Below, one piece after another: positions 1-7,340 of a stretch of 7,880 bases of DNA. Origin of the DNA: Burkholderiaceae bacterium (GTDB taxonomy: Bacteria > Pseudomonadota > Gammaproteobacteria > Burkholderiales > Burkholderiaceae_F); the NCBI GenBank assembly GCA_013696665.1, contig JACCYC010000210.1:1-7880 (forward strand), in the 5' to 3' direction. The notes under the pieces are model-generated. The model saw only the letters and a list, made by a program, of their open reading frames with translations. It searched no databases and was not told where the DNA came from. Positions within the stretch are counted from its first letter, which is position 1, and each line of letters starts with the position of its first letter. The position numbers and the translations under genes are program-made.

Positions 1-1775
1 CGATCATCGACTTGGCGACCGGTCAACAGCCGCTCTACAACGCCGACCGTTCGGTCGTCGTGGTCTACAACGGCGAGATCTACAACTACCGTGAGTTAAT
101 TTCAGAACTCAGCGCGCTCGGGTACACATTCCGCACGCGCAGCGACACCGAGGTGATCGTGCACGCTTGGCAAGCTTGGGGCGAGCGTTGCGTTGAGCGG
201 TTCCGGGGAATGTTTGCGTTCGTCCTGTGGGACGAGAAGCAACAGACTGCGTTCATGGCGCGCGACCGGCTCGGCGTGAAGCCGCTTTATTACGCGCTGC
301 TGCCCGACGGGTATCTGATCGCCGGGTCCGAGCTCAAGTCGTTATTGGCACATGGCGCGCTCGCGCGCGCGATCGATCCGCAGGCGGTCGAAGAATATTT
401 CGCGCTGGGTTACGTGCCCGAACCGCGCACCATCTTCACCGGTGCTGCAAAGTTGCCGCCGGGACATACTCTGACGGTTCGCCGCGGCGCGCCGCCGCCT
501 GCACCTCGCGAATACTGGGACGTCCAGTTCACGCAGTCGAGCATTCTGTCGGCCGAAGATGCTGCGGCCGAACTGGTCGAGCGGCTGCGCGAAAGTGTGC
601 GCCTGCGCATGATCTCCGAAGTGCCGCTGGGCGCTTTTCTCTCCGGCGGCGTTGATTCGAGCGCGGTGGTCGCGATGATGGCGGGACTATCCGGCACGCC
701 AGTCAACACCTGCTCGATTTCGTTCTCGGATCCACTATATGACGAGTCGAGGTACGCGGTGCAGGTCGCACAGCGTTACCGCACGCAGCATCATGTTGAA
801 CGCGTCGACACCGACGACTTCGATTTGATCGACCGGCTGGCGAGCCTGTATGACGAGCCGTATGCCGACAGCTCGGCAATTCCAACCTACCGCGTATGCG
901 AGCTGGCGCGCAAGCACGTGACAGTGGCGCTGTCGGGCGACGGCGGTGACGAAAGTTTAGGAGGTTATCGCCGCTATCGGCTACACATGCTGGAGGAGCG
1001 GATGCGGGAGCCGCTGCCGCTCGCGATGCGCAGGCCCGTGTTCGGACTGCTCGGCCGGATCTATCCTAAGGCCGACTGGGCGCCGCGCGTGTTTCGAGGC
1101 AAGACGACGTTACAAGCGCTGGCGCGCGATTCGGTGGAGGCCTATTTTCACAGCATGTCGATCCTGCGTGATGACATGCGCAGCCGGATGTACTCGAACA
1201 CCTTCAAGGCAAAGCTCGCCGGCTACAACGCGATCGAGGTTTTCAAGCGTCACGCGGCAAAGGCGAACCAGGAAGACCCGCTGTCGCTGATTCAGTATCT
1301 GGATCTAAAGACCTACCTGGTGGGAGACATCAACACCAAAGTCGATCGCGCCAGCATGGCGCATTCGCTCGAGGTACGCGAGCCGCTGATGGATCATGCT
1401 CTGGTCGAATGGCTTGCCGGCCTTCCATCGTCGTTCAAGCTGCGCGGCGGTGAGGGAAAATGGTTGTTCAAGAAAGCAATGCAACCGTATCTGCCGAACG
1501 AAGTGTTGTACCGGCCGAAAATGGGCTTTGCCGTGCCGCTCGCATCGTGGCTGCGTGGGCCGCTCGCGCAGCGTGTGCGTGCGGCCGTTCTCGGCGATGG
1601 CTTGGCCGATACCGGTCTGTTCGATGCAGCTTGTCTGCGTCGGCTGCTTGAACAGCACCAGACCGGCCGGCGCGATCACAGCGCGCCGTTATGGTCGTTG
1701 CTGATGTTCGACGCCTTCATCCGGGGAGCGGAGCAGCGGCAGCCCGGTGCGCACGCGTCCCGGCTCTCGGCGTAG
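1..1775 (+). CDS. Asparagine synthetase-type amidotransferase, XrtA/exopolysaccharide-associated (5' partial)
   Basis: Glutamine-dependent amidotransferase of the asparagine synthase (AsnB) family. It should hydrolyse glutamine and pass the ammonia to an ATP-activated carboxylate. The reading frame is open from the first full codon (position 3), so the gene starts upstream. The TTG at 12 lies inside the conserved 'IIDLATGQQPLYN' stretch and is not a start. About 45-50 N-terminal residues are missing, including the expected catalytic Cys2. Numbering from that TTG, the glutaminase domain shows NGEIYN (20-25) and SDTE (44-47). The synthetase domain has the PP-loop SGGVDSS (bases 642-662, residues 211-217) and SGDGGDE (bases 933-953). 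The C-terminus keeps the 'HSAPLWSLLMFDAF' block. Family members in exosortase A loci are about 630 residues, which fits. The next gene starts 2 bases after the stop. In this context it probably amidates a sugar carboxylate or acts in polymer modification rather than making asparagine; that is inference. The residues after SGDGGDE are unusual (SLGGY instead of the common LF[AG]GY). Confidence 0.93.
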   Translation, partial: IIDLATGQQPLYNADRSVVVVYNGEIYNYRELISELSALGYTFRTRSDTEVIVHAWQAWGERCVERFRGMFAFVLWDEKQQTAFMARDRLGVKPLYYALLPDGYLIAGSELKSLLAHGALARAIDPQAVEEYFALGYVPEPRTIFTGAAKLPPGHTLTVRRGAPPPAPREYWDVQFTQSSILSAEDAAAELVERLRESVRLRMISEVPLGAFLSGGVDSSAVVAMMAGLSGTPVNTCSISFSDPLYDESRYAVQVAQRYRTQHHVERVDTDDFDLIDRLASLYDEPYADSSAIPTYRVCELARKHVTVALSGDGGDESLGGYRRYRLHMLEERMREPLPLAMRRPVFGLLGRIYPKADWAPRVFRGKTTLQALARDSVEAYFHSMSILRDDMRSRMYSNTFKAKLAGYNAIEVFKRHAAKANQEDPLSLIQYLDLKTYLVGDINTKVDRASMAHSLEVREPLMDHALVEWLAGLPSSFKLRGGEGKWLFKKAMQPYLPNEVLYRPKMGFAVPLASWLRGPLAQRVRAAVLGDGLADTGLFDAACLRRLLEQHQTGRRDHSAPLWSLLMFDAFIRGAEQRQPGAHASRLSA

Positions 1776-1777
1776 CG

Positions 1778-3028
1778 ATGTCACAACCGACTCCGCGCCT
1801 GCTGGTGTTTTCCTCGCTGTTTCCGAGTGCAGCGCAGCCGAATGCGGGCGTGTTCATTCGGGAGCGGATGTTCCGTGTCGGAGAACACGTGCCTATCGTG
1901 GTGGTGGCGCCGCAGCCGTGGTTTCCGGGGCATGCGCTGATTCGATGGTTTCGCCCGAATTTTCGCCCGATGGCGGCAACGCAGGAAGTGATGGACGGCG
2001 TCGACGTGCATCGCCCCCGCTTTTTCTGCATTCCGGGGCTGCTGAAGTCGGTCGATGGCTTGTTCATGGCGTGCTCGACGTTTTTTGCAGTGCGCAGGAT
2101 TGCGCGCCGGCACCGGGCCAACATCATCGACGCGCACTTCGGCTACCCGGATGGCTACGCCGCGGTGTTGCTGGGGCGCTGGTTGAAGCTGCCGGTCATG
2201 CTGACGCTGCGCGGCAATGAAGCGCGCCAGGCGCGTTCGCGTCTGGCGCTGGCGCTCAAGCGCGCGATTACCGGCGCTGACCGATTGATCACCGTATCCG
2301 CGGCGCTGCTGGCGCTGGCGATCGAGCAGGGCGCGAGCGCGGCACGCGTGCAGGTGATCGGCAATGGCGTCGACCTGTCGAAGTTCGCCCCTGTTGTGCG
2401 TGCAGAGGCCAGACAGCAGATCGGCCTGCCGGCCGATGCGAAAGTGCTGATCTCGGTCGGCGCGCTGAGCGAGCGCAAGGGCTTTCATCGCGTGATCGAA
2501 TGCCTACCCGGGCTGTTGGCGGCGCACCCCACGTTGCACCTGGTGCTGGTCGGCGGGCCTGGTCCAGAAGACGATATAGCGAGCCGGCTGCAAAGTATGG
2601 CTCGTTCCCCGGGACTTGAAGATCGCGTTCACTTTCTCGGCTCCGTGCCGCACGGCCGGCTGCACGTCGCATTGTCGGCCGCCGACGTGTTCGTGCTTGC
2701 GACTTCGTACGAGGGGTGGGCCAACGTGTTTCTCGAAGCAATGGCGTGCGGCCTGCCGGTGGTGACCACCGACGTGGGAGGCAACGCGCAGGTCGTCAAC
2801 GACTCGTCGCTCGGCCGCATCGTTCCGTTCGGCAACGCCGGCCTGTTGCAGCAGGCGATCGACGAAGCGCTTCGCATGACATGGGATCGCGCATCGATCC
2901 GCGCCTATGCAGAGGCAAACTCGTGGGACCAGCGCATGCAGCCGCTGCTCGATGCATATCGGCAACTGTTGTTGCACGGCCGAACGGCGCGCTCGCCGGC
3001 ACGTGCAGAGATCGGCCATGCCGGCTAG
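1778..3028 (+). CDS. Glycosyltransferase family 4 (GT-B), exopolysaccharide locus
   Basis: Predicted retaining GT-B glycosyltransferase of 416 residues, adding a sugar from a nucleotide donor to a lipid-linked glycan at the cytoplasmic face of the inner membrane. The N-terminal acceptor domain begins 'RLLVFSSLFPSAAQPNAGVF' and contains 'DAHFGYPDGYAA' and 'LTLRGNE'. The C-terminal donor domain has 'VGALSERKGF' near residues 227-236, a 'LVGGPG' strand, and the E-x7-E signature in 'EGWANVFLEAMACGLPVV' with Glu312 and Glu320. The phrase EGWANVFLEAM is typical of glycosyltransferases next to exosortase A genes. The chosen start is ATG 1778, 2 bases after the upstream stop. An in-frame ATG at 1691 would add 29 residues unlike the family and overlap the amidotransferase by 85 bases. 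No good Shine-Dalgarno sequence precedes it, so translation is probably coupled. Donor and linkage cannot be told from sequence. Confidence 0.93.
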   Translation: MSQPTPRLLVFSSLFPSAAQPNAGVFIRERMFRVGEHVPIVVVAPQPWFPGHALIRWFRPNFRPMAATQEVMDGVDVHRPRFFCIPGLLKSVDGLFMACSTFFAVRRIARRHRANIIDAHFGYPDGYAAVLLGRWLKLPVMLTLRGNEARQARSRLALALKRAITGADRLITVSAALLALAIEQGASAARVQVIGNGVDLSKFAPVVRAEARQQIGLPADAKVLISVGALSERKGFHRVIECLPGLLAAHPTLHLVLVGGPGPEDDIASRLQSMARSPGLEDRVHFLGSVPHGRLHVALSAADVFVLATSYEGWANVFLEAMACGLPVVTTDVGGNAQVVNDSSLGRIVPFGNAGLLQQAIDEALRMTWDRASIRAYAEANSWDQRMQPLLDAYRQLLLHGRTARSPARAEIGHAG

Positions 3029-4031
3029 CGTCCTGCGGACCATTTACTCGACCCTGGCGCCGGCTGGACCCAAGGGGCGTCTTTCGACCTTGATTTTTCA
3101 CCGCGTACTGGCGGCGTCCGATCCGCTGCTGCCCGACGAACCGAGTGCCGCCGAGTTCGAACAGCGGATGCGCTGGGTGCGGCAGCACTTCAACGTCATA
3201 CCGCTGGATGACGCGGTTGAAAGGCTGGAAAGCGGGACGTTGCCGGCGCGATCGCTGGCAATCACTTTCGACGACGGGTATGCGGACAACGAACGGATTG
3301 CGGCGCCGATTCTGCGCAGGCTCGGCTTGCCGGCCACTTTCTTTATCGCGACTGGTTACCTCGACGGCGGACGCATGTTCAACGATTCGATCATCGCCGC
3401 AGTGCGTGACTGCCGGCATGGCAATCTAGATCTGAACGAGCTTGGGCTGGGGCTGCACCTGCTTGATTCGCTCGATCAACGCCGGCGCGCCATATCGGTG
3501 TTGTTGACGCAGATCAAAGGCCTCGACCCAGCGCGTCGCGCTGAGATTGCGCAAAGCGTTTGCCGGCAAGCGCAGGTGACTGCGCCTGATGACCTGATGA
3601 TGACCTCATCGCAAGTGAGCGAGCTCGCCCGCCACGGATTCGAAATCGGAGGCCACACGGTGAATCATCCGATCCTCGCGCGCCTGAATGCGGCCGCCGC
3701 GCGCGCCGAAATTGAACAAGGCCGCCGCAGGCTGCAGGAAATTACGCAGCGCCCCGTTCGGCTGTTCGCATATCCGAACGGCCGGCCCGACGACGACTAT
3801 ACGATTCACACGACCGAGCTGGTACGACAACTGGGTTTTGCGGCCGCCTTCACGACCGTACAAGGTGTTGCCGGGCGCAACGCCGACCTCTTTCAGTTGC
3901 CGCGCTTCACGCCGTGGGATAAGGGTAACCTCAAATTCGGGTTGAGAATGGCGCGCAATCTGTTGAACGCAAATCCTTCGCTCGAAGCGTCCAGCTTGCA
4001 CACCGGCGCGCACAGTACCCGCACGCAATGA
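3018..4031 (+). CDS. Polysaccharide deacetylase (NodB-homology, carbohydrate esterase 4-like)
   Basis: Metal-dependent deacetylase of 337 residues that should remove N- or O-acetyl groups from a glycan. NodB motifs are visible: motif 1 TFDDGY with FDDG at residues 84-87 (catalytic base and metal Asp), motif 2 'GGHTVNHP' with metal-binding His213 and His217, and motif 3 'FAYPNG' at 250-255. The N-terminus 'LSTLIFHRVL' is typical of the soluble deacetylases in XrtA-type exopolysaccharide loci. No signal peptide or membrane segment is seen, which suggests action on a cytoplasmic, lipid-linked or nucleotide-bound substrate rather than on the exported polymer. The start is ATG 3018, which gives 'MPASVLRTIYSTLAP' and an 11-base overlap with the glycosyltransferase. 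An in-frame ATG at 2907 would add 37 Cys/Arg-rich residues that look like a shadow of the upstream gene. The 3' end overlaps the next gene by 4 bases (ATGA). The exact substrate is unknown. Confidence 0.93.
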   Translation: MPASVLRTIYSTLAPAGPKGRLSTLIFHRVLAASDPLLPDEPSAAEFEQRMRWVRQHFNVIPLDDAVERLESGTLPARSLAITFDDGYADNERIAAPILRRLGLPATFFIATGYLDGGRMFNDSIIAAVRDCRHGNLDLNELGLGLHLLDSLDQRRRAISVLLTQIKGLDPARRAEIAQSVCRQAQVTAPDDLMMTSSQVSELARHGFEIGGHTVNHPILARLNAAAARAEIEQGRRRLQEITQRPVRLFAYPNGRPDDDYTIHTTELVRQLGFAAAFTTVQGVAGRNADLFQLPRFTPWDKGNLKFGLRMARNLLNANPSLEASSLHTGAHSTRTQ

Positions 4032-5344
4032 AAGTCAGCATCTTCGGGCTCGGCTATGTGGGCAGCGTTTCCGCGGCGTGTCTGGCGCGCGACGGTCACG
4101 ACGTGCTGGGTGTCGACCTGAATCCGCAGAAGCTCGCATTGCTGCGGTCGGGCAAGGCGCCGATCGTCGAGGAGGGTATTCAGGCGCTCACGCGCGAGGC
4201 AGTAGAGTCGGGCCGACTGCAGGTCACCGACGATGTGACAGCAGCGATCGGCGCGACCGAGCTGTCATTCATCTGCGTTGGCACGCCATCGTCCGCGAAC
4301 GGCTCGCAGGATCTGTCTGCAGTGGTGCGCGTGTCGGAAGCAATCGGTGGCGCACTTGCGCGCAAGTCGGCGTTTCATACCGTGGTGTTGCGCTCGACGG
4401 TGGCGCCGGGGACAGCGCTTGAATTAATAAAGCCCGCGCTCGAATCGGCGAGCGGCAAGCGATCGGGCGTCGACTTTGGCCTGTGCTTTCAGCCAGAGTT
4501 CTTGCGCGAAGGAAGCTCGATCCGGGATTACGACCATCCTCCGTTCACGCTCGTCGGTGGCGACTCACCTGTTTCGATCGAAGCGTTGCGGCAGCTCTTC
4601 GGGCATTTGCCGTGCGAGTTCATCGCGACCGATATCCGGACGGCGGAAGCGCTGAAGCTGGTGTGCAATGCTTTTCACGCGCTGAAAATCACCTTCGCCA
4701 ACGAAGTCGGACGCATCGCCGGCGCGCTCGACATCGACAGCCGGCAGATCATGGCGCTGGTGTGTCGCGACACGAGGCTGAATATCTCGCCCGCCTACAT
4801 GAAGCCTGGCTTTGCGTTCGGCGGGTCGTGCCTGCCGAAGGACCTGCGCGCGCTGATGTACCTCGGCCGTGCGCGCGATGTCGACACGCCGGTGCTGAGC
4901 AGCATTCTGCCGAGCAACCAGATTCATATCGAAAGCGTGGTCGAGCGCGTGCTGGCCGACAAGCGCCGCCGAATCGCACTGCTAGGGCTGAGCTTCAAGC
5001 CGGGAACCGACGACCTGCGCGAAAGCCCGCTGGTCGCGTTGGCCGAGCGTCTGCTGGGCAAGGGCTTGCGGCTGTCGATCTACGACGCCGACGTGAGCCT
5101 GTCGCGGCTGATCGGCGCCAACAAGCAGTACATCGAAGACGCGATTCCGCATCTGGGCGAACTGCTGGCCGAGAGCGCAGAAGCAACGGTCAAGGGTGCC
5201 GACATCGTGATCGTCGGGCATCCGCTGGCTGCCGTCTGGGAAGCCGTGTACGCGCACGCTACGAGCGAGCAACTGGTGATCGATCTGGCCGGCAATGGCG
5301 ACCGCGCGCGCATGCCATCGAACTACTGGGGCGTGTGCTGGTGA
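4028..5344 (+). CDS. algD: GDP-mannose 6-dehydrogenase-like nucleotide-sugar dehydrogenase (AlgD type)
   Basis: NAD-dependent four-electron oxidation of a nucleotide hexose to its uronic acid, in the cytoplasm. The protein has 438 residues, close to the 436 I recall for Pseudomonas AlgD. It has an N-terminal Rossmann motif GLGYVG (residues 7-12) with Asp30 at the end of the second strand, and 'FICVGTPS' and 'VVLRSTVAPGT'. PEFLRE begins at 156 with Glu157, and Lys210 and Asn214 lie in 'EALKLVCNAFHA'. The nucleophile is Cys268 in 'FGGSCLPKD'. These positions coincide with my recollection of AlgD active-site numbering. 'DYDHPPFTLVG', 'ANKQYIEDAIPHL' and the terminal Cys-Trp also resemble AlgD more than UDP-glucose dehydrogenases. 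GDP-mannose to GDP-mannuronate is therefore preferred over UDP-glucose, but substrate choice is not certain in this broad family. The start ATG overlaps the upstream TGA (ATGA), and the stop overlaps the next gene's GTG. No other alginate genes are in the window, so this is not evidence of alginate synthesis. Confidence 0.9.
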   Translation: MKVSIFGLGYVGSVSAACLARDGHDVLGVDLNPQKLALLRSGKAPIVEEGIQALTREAVESGRLQVTDDVTAAIGATELSFICVGTPSSANGSQDLSAVVRVSEAIGGALARKSAFHTVVLRSTVAPGTALELIKPALESASGKRSGVDFGLCFQPEFLREGSSIRDYDHPPFTLVGGDSPVSIEALRQLFGHLPCEFIATDIRTAEALKLVCNAFHALKITFANEVGRIAGALDIDSRQIMALVCRDTRLNISPAYMKPGFAFGGSCLPKDLRALMYLGRARDVDTPVLSSILPSNQIHIESVVERVLADKRRRIALLGLSFKPGTDDLRESPLVALAERLLGKGLRLSIYDADVSLSRLIGANKQYIEDAIPHLGELLAESAEATVKGADIVIVGHPLAAVWEAVYAHATSEQLVIDLAGNGDRARMPSNYWGVCW

Positions 5345-6525
5345 CGCGACCGGAGCTGGTCTTCGTCTCGCCGCGCTTTCTGTTTCCGGCCGACTCTGGG
5401 GGGGCGATTCGTACGACTGAAATATTGCGCAACATGCGCGGCGGAAAATTCCGGATTCGATTGCTGAGTCCCGCCGCCGGCGATCAGCAGCAGCGTCACG
5501 CGGCGCAGCTGGCGCAGATAGCCGATCAGTGGGAGTGCTGGCCGGTTCATGAAACGACGGCGGCGCGACGCCTGCCGTTGCTGGCATCGCGTCTGCCGCT
5601 GGCGGTTGCGTCCGATCGCTCGGGCGCCGGCATGCAGCTTGTCGCCCAGGCGCTGGCGCGGCGCCCGCAGGTGGCGGTGTTCGACTTCCTTCACTCCGCG
5701 GTCCTTGCGCGGTTGCCGCTTGACGCGCCGTCGGTGCTGTTCACGCACAACGTCGAGGCCGAGATCGTCGAGCGGCATGTTCAATATGAAACGTCGCGCT
5801 GGCGCAAGGCGGTCTGGCGCAGCCAGCTCATCAAGATGCGCCGCTTCGAGCACAACGCGCTGCGCTGCTTCGACCGGGTCGTGGCGGTGTCGGTGCGCGA
5901 CGCAGAGCGCTTTCGAAGTGACTATGGCGCCGAGCGCATCGACGTCATTCCAACCGGTGTCAACCTGAACTACTTCCGCTACGCACCGAGCGAACAAAAC
6001 GGCCGCGTCGTGTTCACCGGCTCGATGGACTGGCTTGCCAATGTCGACGCGATGCGCTGGTTCGGAGCGGCTATCTGGCCGCGGATCAAGGCGCAGCATC
6101 CGGCCGCCACAATGACCGTGGTCGGCCGCAATCCTCCGCAAGAGCTGAGCGCCTCGCCGTTGCCGGGCTGGACTCTGACCGGTCGCGTCGACGATATTCG
6201 ACCGCACGTACACGGGGCGGCCGTCTTCGTGATCCCGCTGCGCATCGGCGGCGGCACGCGCATCAAGGCGTTCGAAGCGATGGCGATGGGCGTTCCCGTG
6301 GTTTCCACGTCGGTCGGGATCGAAGGTCTGGATGTCGAACCGGGGCGCCACTTTCTGCAGGCCGACACCGAGCAACAGTTCGCGCAGGCGGTCGCGTCCT
6401 TACTGGCGAGTCCCGAGCACGGCCGCACGCTGGCCGAGCAGGCTCGCCGCCACGTCGAACAGCGCTATTCGAATGCGACCGTCGCGCGCGAGTTCGAAAA
6501 CATCTGCGAAAAAGCGATGCAATGA
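5341..6525 (+). CDS. Glycosyltransferase family 4, PEP-CTERM/XrtA-associated sugar transferase-like
   Basis: GT-B glycosyltransferase of 394 residues resembling the sugar transferase family found beside exosortase (EpsH/XrtA) genes. The N-terminus 'LVFVSPRFLFPADSGGAIRT' is the usual first strand and glycine-rich loop. Further on are 'VLFTHNVEAEI', 'DVIPTGVNL', 'FTGSMDWLANVDAM' (residues 225-238) and 'TVVGRNPP', then 'TGRVDDIRPH' and 'PLRIGGGTRIKAFEAMAMG' with Glu312. In the E-x7-E motif only the second Glu is kept, which is common in this subfamily. The start is GTG 5341, whose GTGA overlaps the dehydrogenase stop; a GGGG at 5328-5331 is 9 bases upstream. GTG 5335 is a possible alternative adding two residues. 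The same frame is open back to 4483, but that part lies entirely over the dehydrogenase gene, gives arginine-rich protein without homology features and is not coding. Donor and acceptor are unknown. Confidence 0.91.
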   Translation: MTRPELVFVSPRFLFPADSGGAIRTTEILRNMRGGKFRIRLLSPAAGDQQQRHAAQLAQIADQWECWPVHETTAARRLPLLASRLPLAVASDRSGAGMQLVAQALARRPQVAVFDFLHSAVLARLPLDAPSVLFTHNVEAEIVERHVQYETSRWRKAVWRSQLIKMRRFEHNALRCFDRVVAVSVRDAERFRSDYGAERIDVIPTGVNLNYFRYAPSEQNGRVVFTGSMDWLANVDAMRWFGAAIWPRIKAQHPAATMTVVGRNPPQELSASPLPGWTLTGRVDDIRPHVHGAAVFVIPLRIGGGTRIKAFEAMAMGVPVVSTSVGIEGLDVEPGRHFLQADTEQQFAQAVASLLASPEHGRTLAEQARRHVEQRYSNATVAREFENICEKAMQ

Positions 6526-7340
6526 ATCAGACACCGTTGCAAGACAACCCGACGTCGCTCGACCATCGATCGGATCCGAACTTCCTCGCGTATTACGAGC
6601 AAGCAAGCCTTTCGGAGGCCACGGTAGCGCGCTTCCGCACCATTCGCGACAAGTCACTGGCCTTGCTTGCGGCGCGCGGCCAAGATACCAGTTGCCTGAG
6701 GGTTGCCGATATCGGGTGCGGGGCTGGCACTCAGTCGTTGCTGTGGGCCGAACTCGGTCACTCGGTGTTAGGCCTCGACGTCAGCGCGCCGCTTATCGAA
6801 GTGGCGCGCAAGCGCGCAGCGGAACGTGCACTCGAGATCGACTTCGAGATCGGCACCGCTACTGCGTTGCCGCTCGCAGACGGTGCCATCGATGTGTGCC
6901 TGCTGCCCGAACTGCTCGAGCACGTCGCAGACTGGCAAACCTGTTTGCGCGAAGCCGTGCGTGTGCTCGACTCGGGCGGTCTGCTGTATCTGAGCACGAC
7001 CAACACGCTGTGCCCGGTGCAAAGCGAATTCAATCTGCCGCTGTACAGTTGGTATCCCCGTTTCGCAAAGCGGCGCTATGAACGGCTGGCGGTTACCACG
7101 CGGCCCCAGCTTGCCAATTACGCCACCTATCCGGCGGTCAACTGGTTCAACTTTTACAAGCTACGCCAATTCCTCGTGCCATTCGGGTTCGACTGCCTGG
7201 ACCGATTCGACATGATCGATCTTGATCGCGTGCGGGCGCCGCTGCGCTCGTTCGTGAAAACGGCGCGCGCGATAGCGCCGGTGCGCTTCCTTGGACATGT
7301 GCTGACACCCGGCGTTGCGGTCTTCGCGGTCAGGAGATGA
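6522..7340 (+). CDS. Class I SAM-dependent methyltransferase
   Basis: Predicted S-adenosylmethionine-dependent methyltransferase of 272 residues with a Rossmann-like fold (Methyltransf_11/UbiG-like). Motif I is 'VADIGCGAG' with Asp63, Gly65, Gly67 and Gly69. The second strand ends in Asp86 ('GLDVS'), which should bind the SAM ribose. 'TALPLADGAIDVCLLPELLEHV' and 'EAVRVLDSGGLLYLST' are the later motifs. The C-terminal half (from about residue 165) is aromatic-rich and probably forms the acceptor site. The start ATG overlaps the upstream TGA (ATGA). The 3' end overlaps the convergent ligase gene by 11 bases. Because it is the last gene of an exopolysaccharide operon, methylation of a sugar hydroxyl or carboxyl is the likeliest role, but no motif fixes the substrate. 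A ubiquinone-pathway role is unlikely from context. Confidence 0.88.
   Translation: MNQTPLQDNPTSLDHRSDPNFLAYYEQASLSEATVARFRTIRDKSLALLAARGQDTSCLRVADIGCGAGTQSLLWAELGHSVLGLDVSAPLIEVARKRAAERALEIDFEIGTATALPLADGAIDVCLLPELLEHVADWQTCLREAVRVLDSGGLLYLSTTNTLCPVQSEFNLPLYSWYPRFAKRRYERLAVTTRPQLANYATYPAVNWFNFYKLRQFLVPFGFDCLDRFDMIDLDRVRAPLRSFVKTARAIAPVRFLGHVLTPGVAVFAVRR

Noticed and set aside
1691..1777. N-terminal extension of the first glycosyltransferase from ATG 1691
   Set aside because: The extra 29 residues overlap the conserved end of the amidotransferase and do not resemble the glycosyltransferase N-terminus, which begins at ATG 1778.
1781..2488. - strand open frame (235 codons) opposite the first glycosyltransferase
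   Set aside because: Arg/His/Gln-rich with no recognisable domain, antisense to a well-supported gene.
2907..3017. N-terminal extension of the deacetylase from ATG 2907
   Set aside because: The extra 37 residues are Cys/Arg-rich, overlap the end of the glycosyltransferase and are unlike deacetylase N-termini.
4483..5340. An open frame of 286 codons directly upstream of, and in frame with, the second glycosyltransferase, which would give a 680-residue fusion
   Set aside because: It lies wholly over the well-conserved dehydrogenase gene in another frame, is rich in Arg/Ala with no domain, and homology to glycosyltransferases starts only at about 5341. It is a GC-rich shadow.
5323..6375. Long - strand open frame (350 codons) opposite the second glycosyltransferase
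   Set aside because: His/Arg/Gln-rich translation without motifs, typical of an antisense shadow in high-GC DNA; the + strand frame has clear glycosyltransferase motifs.
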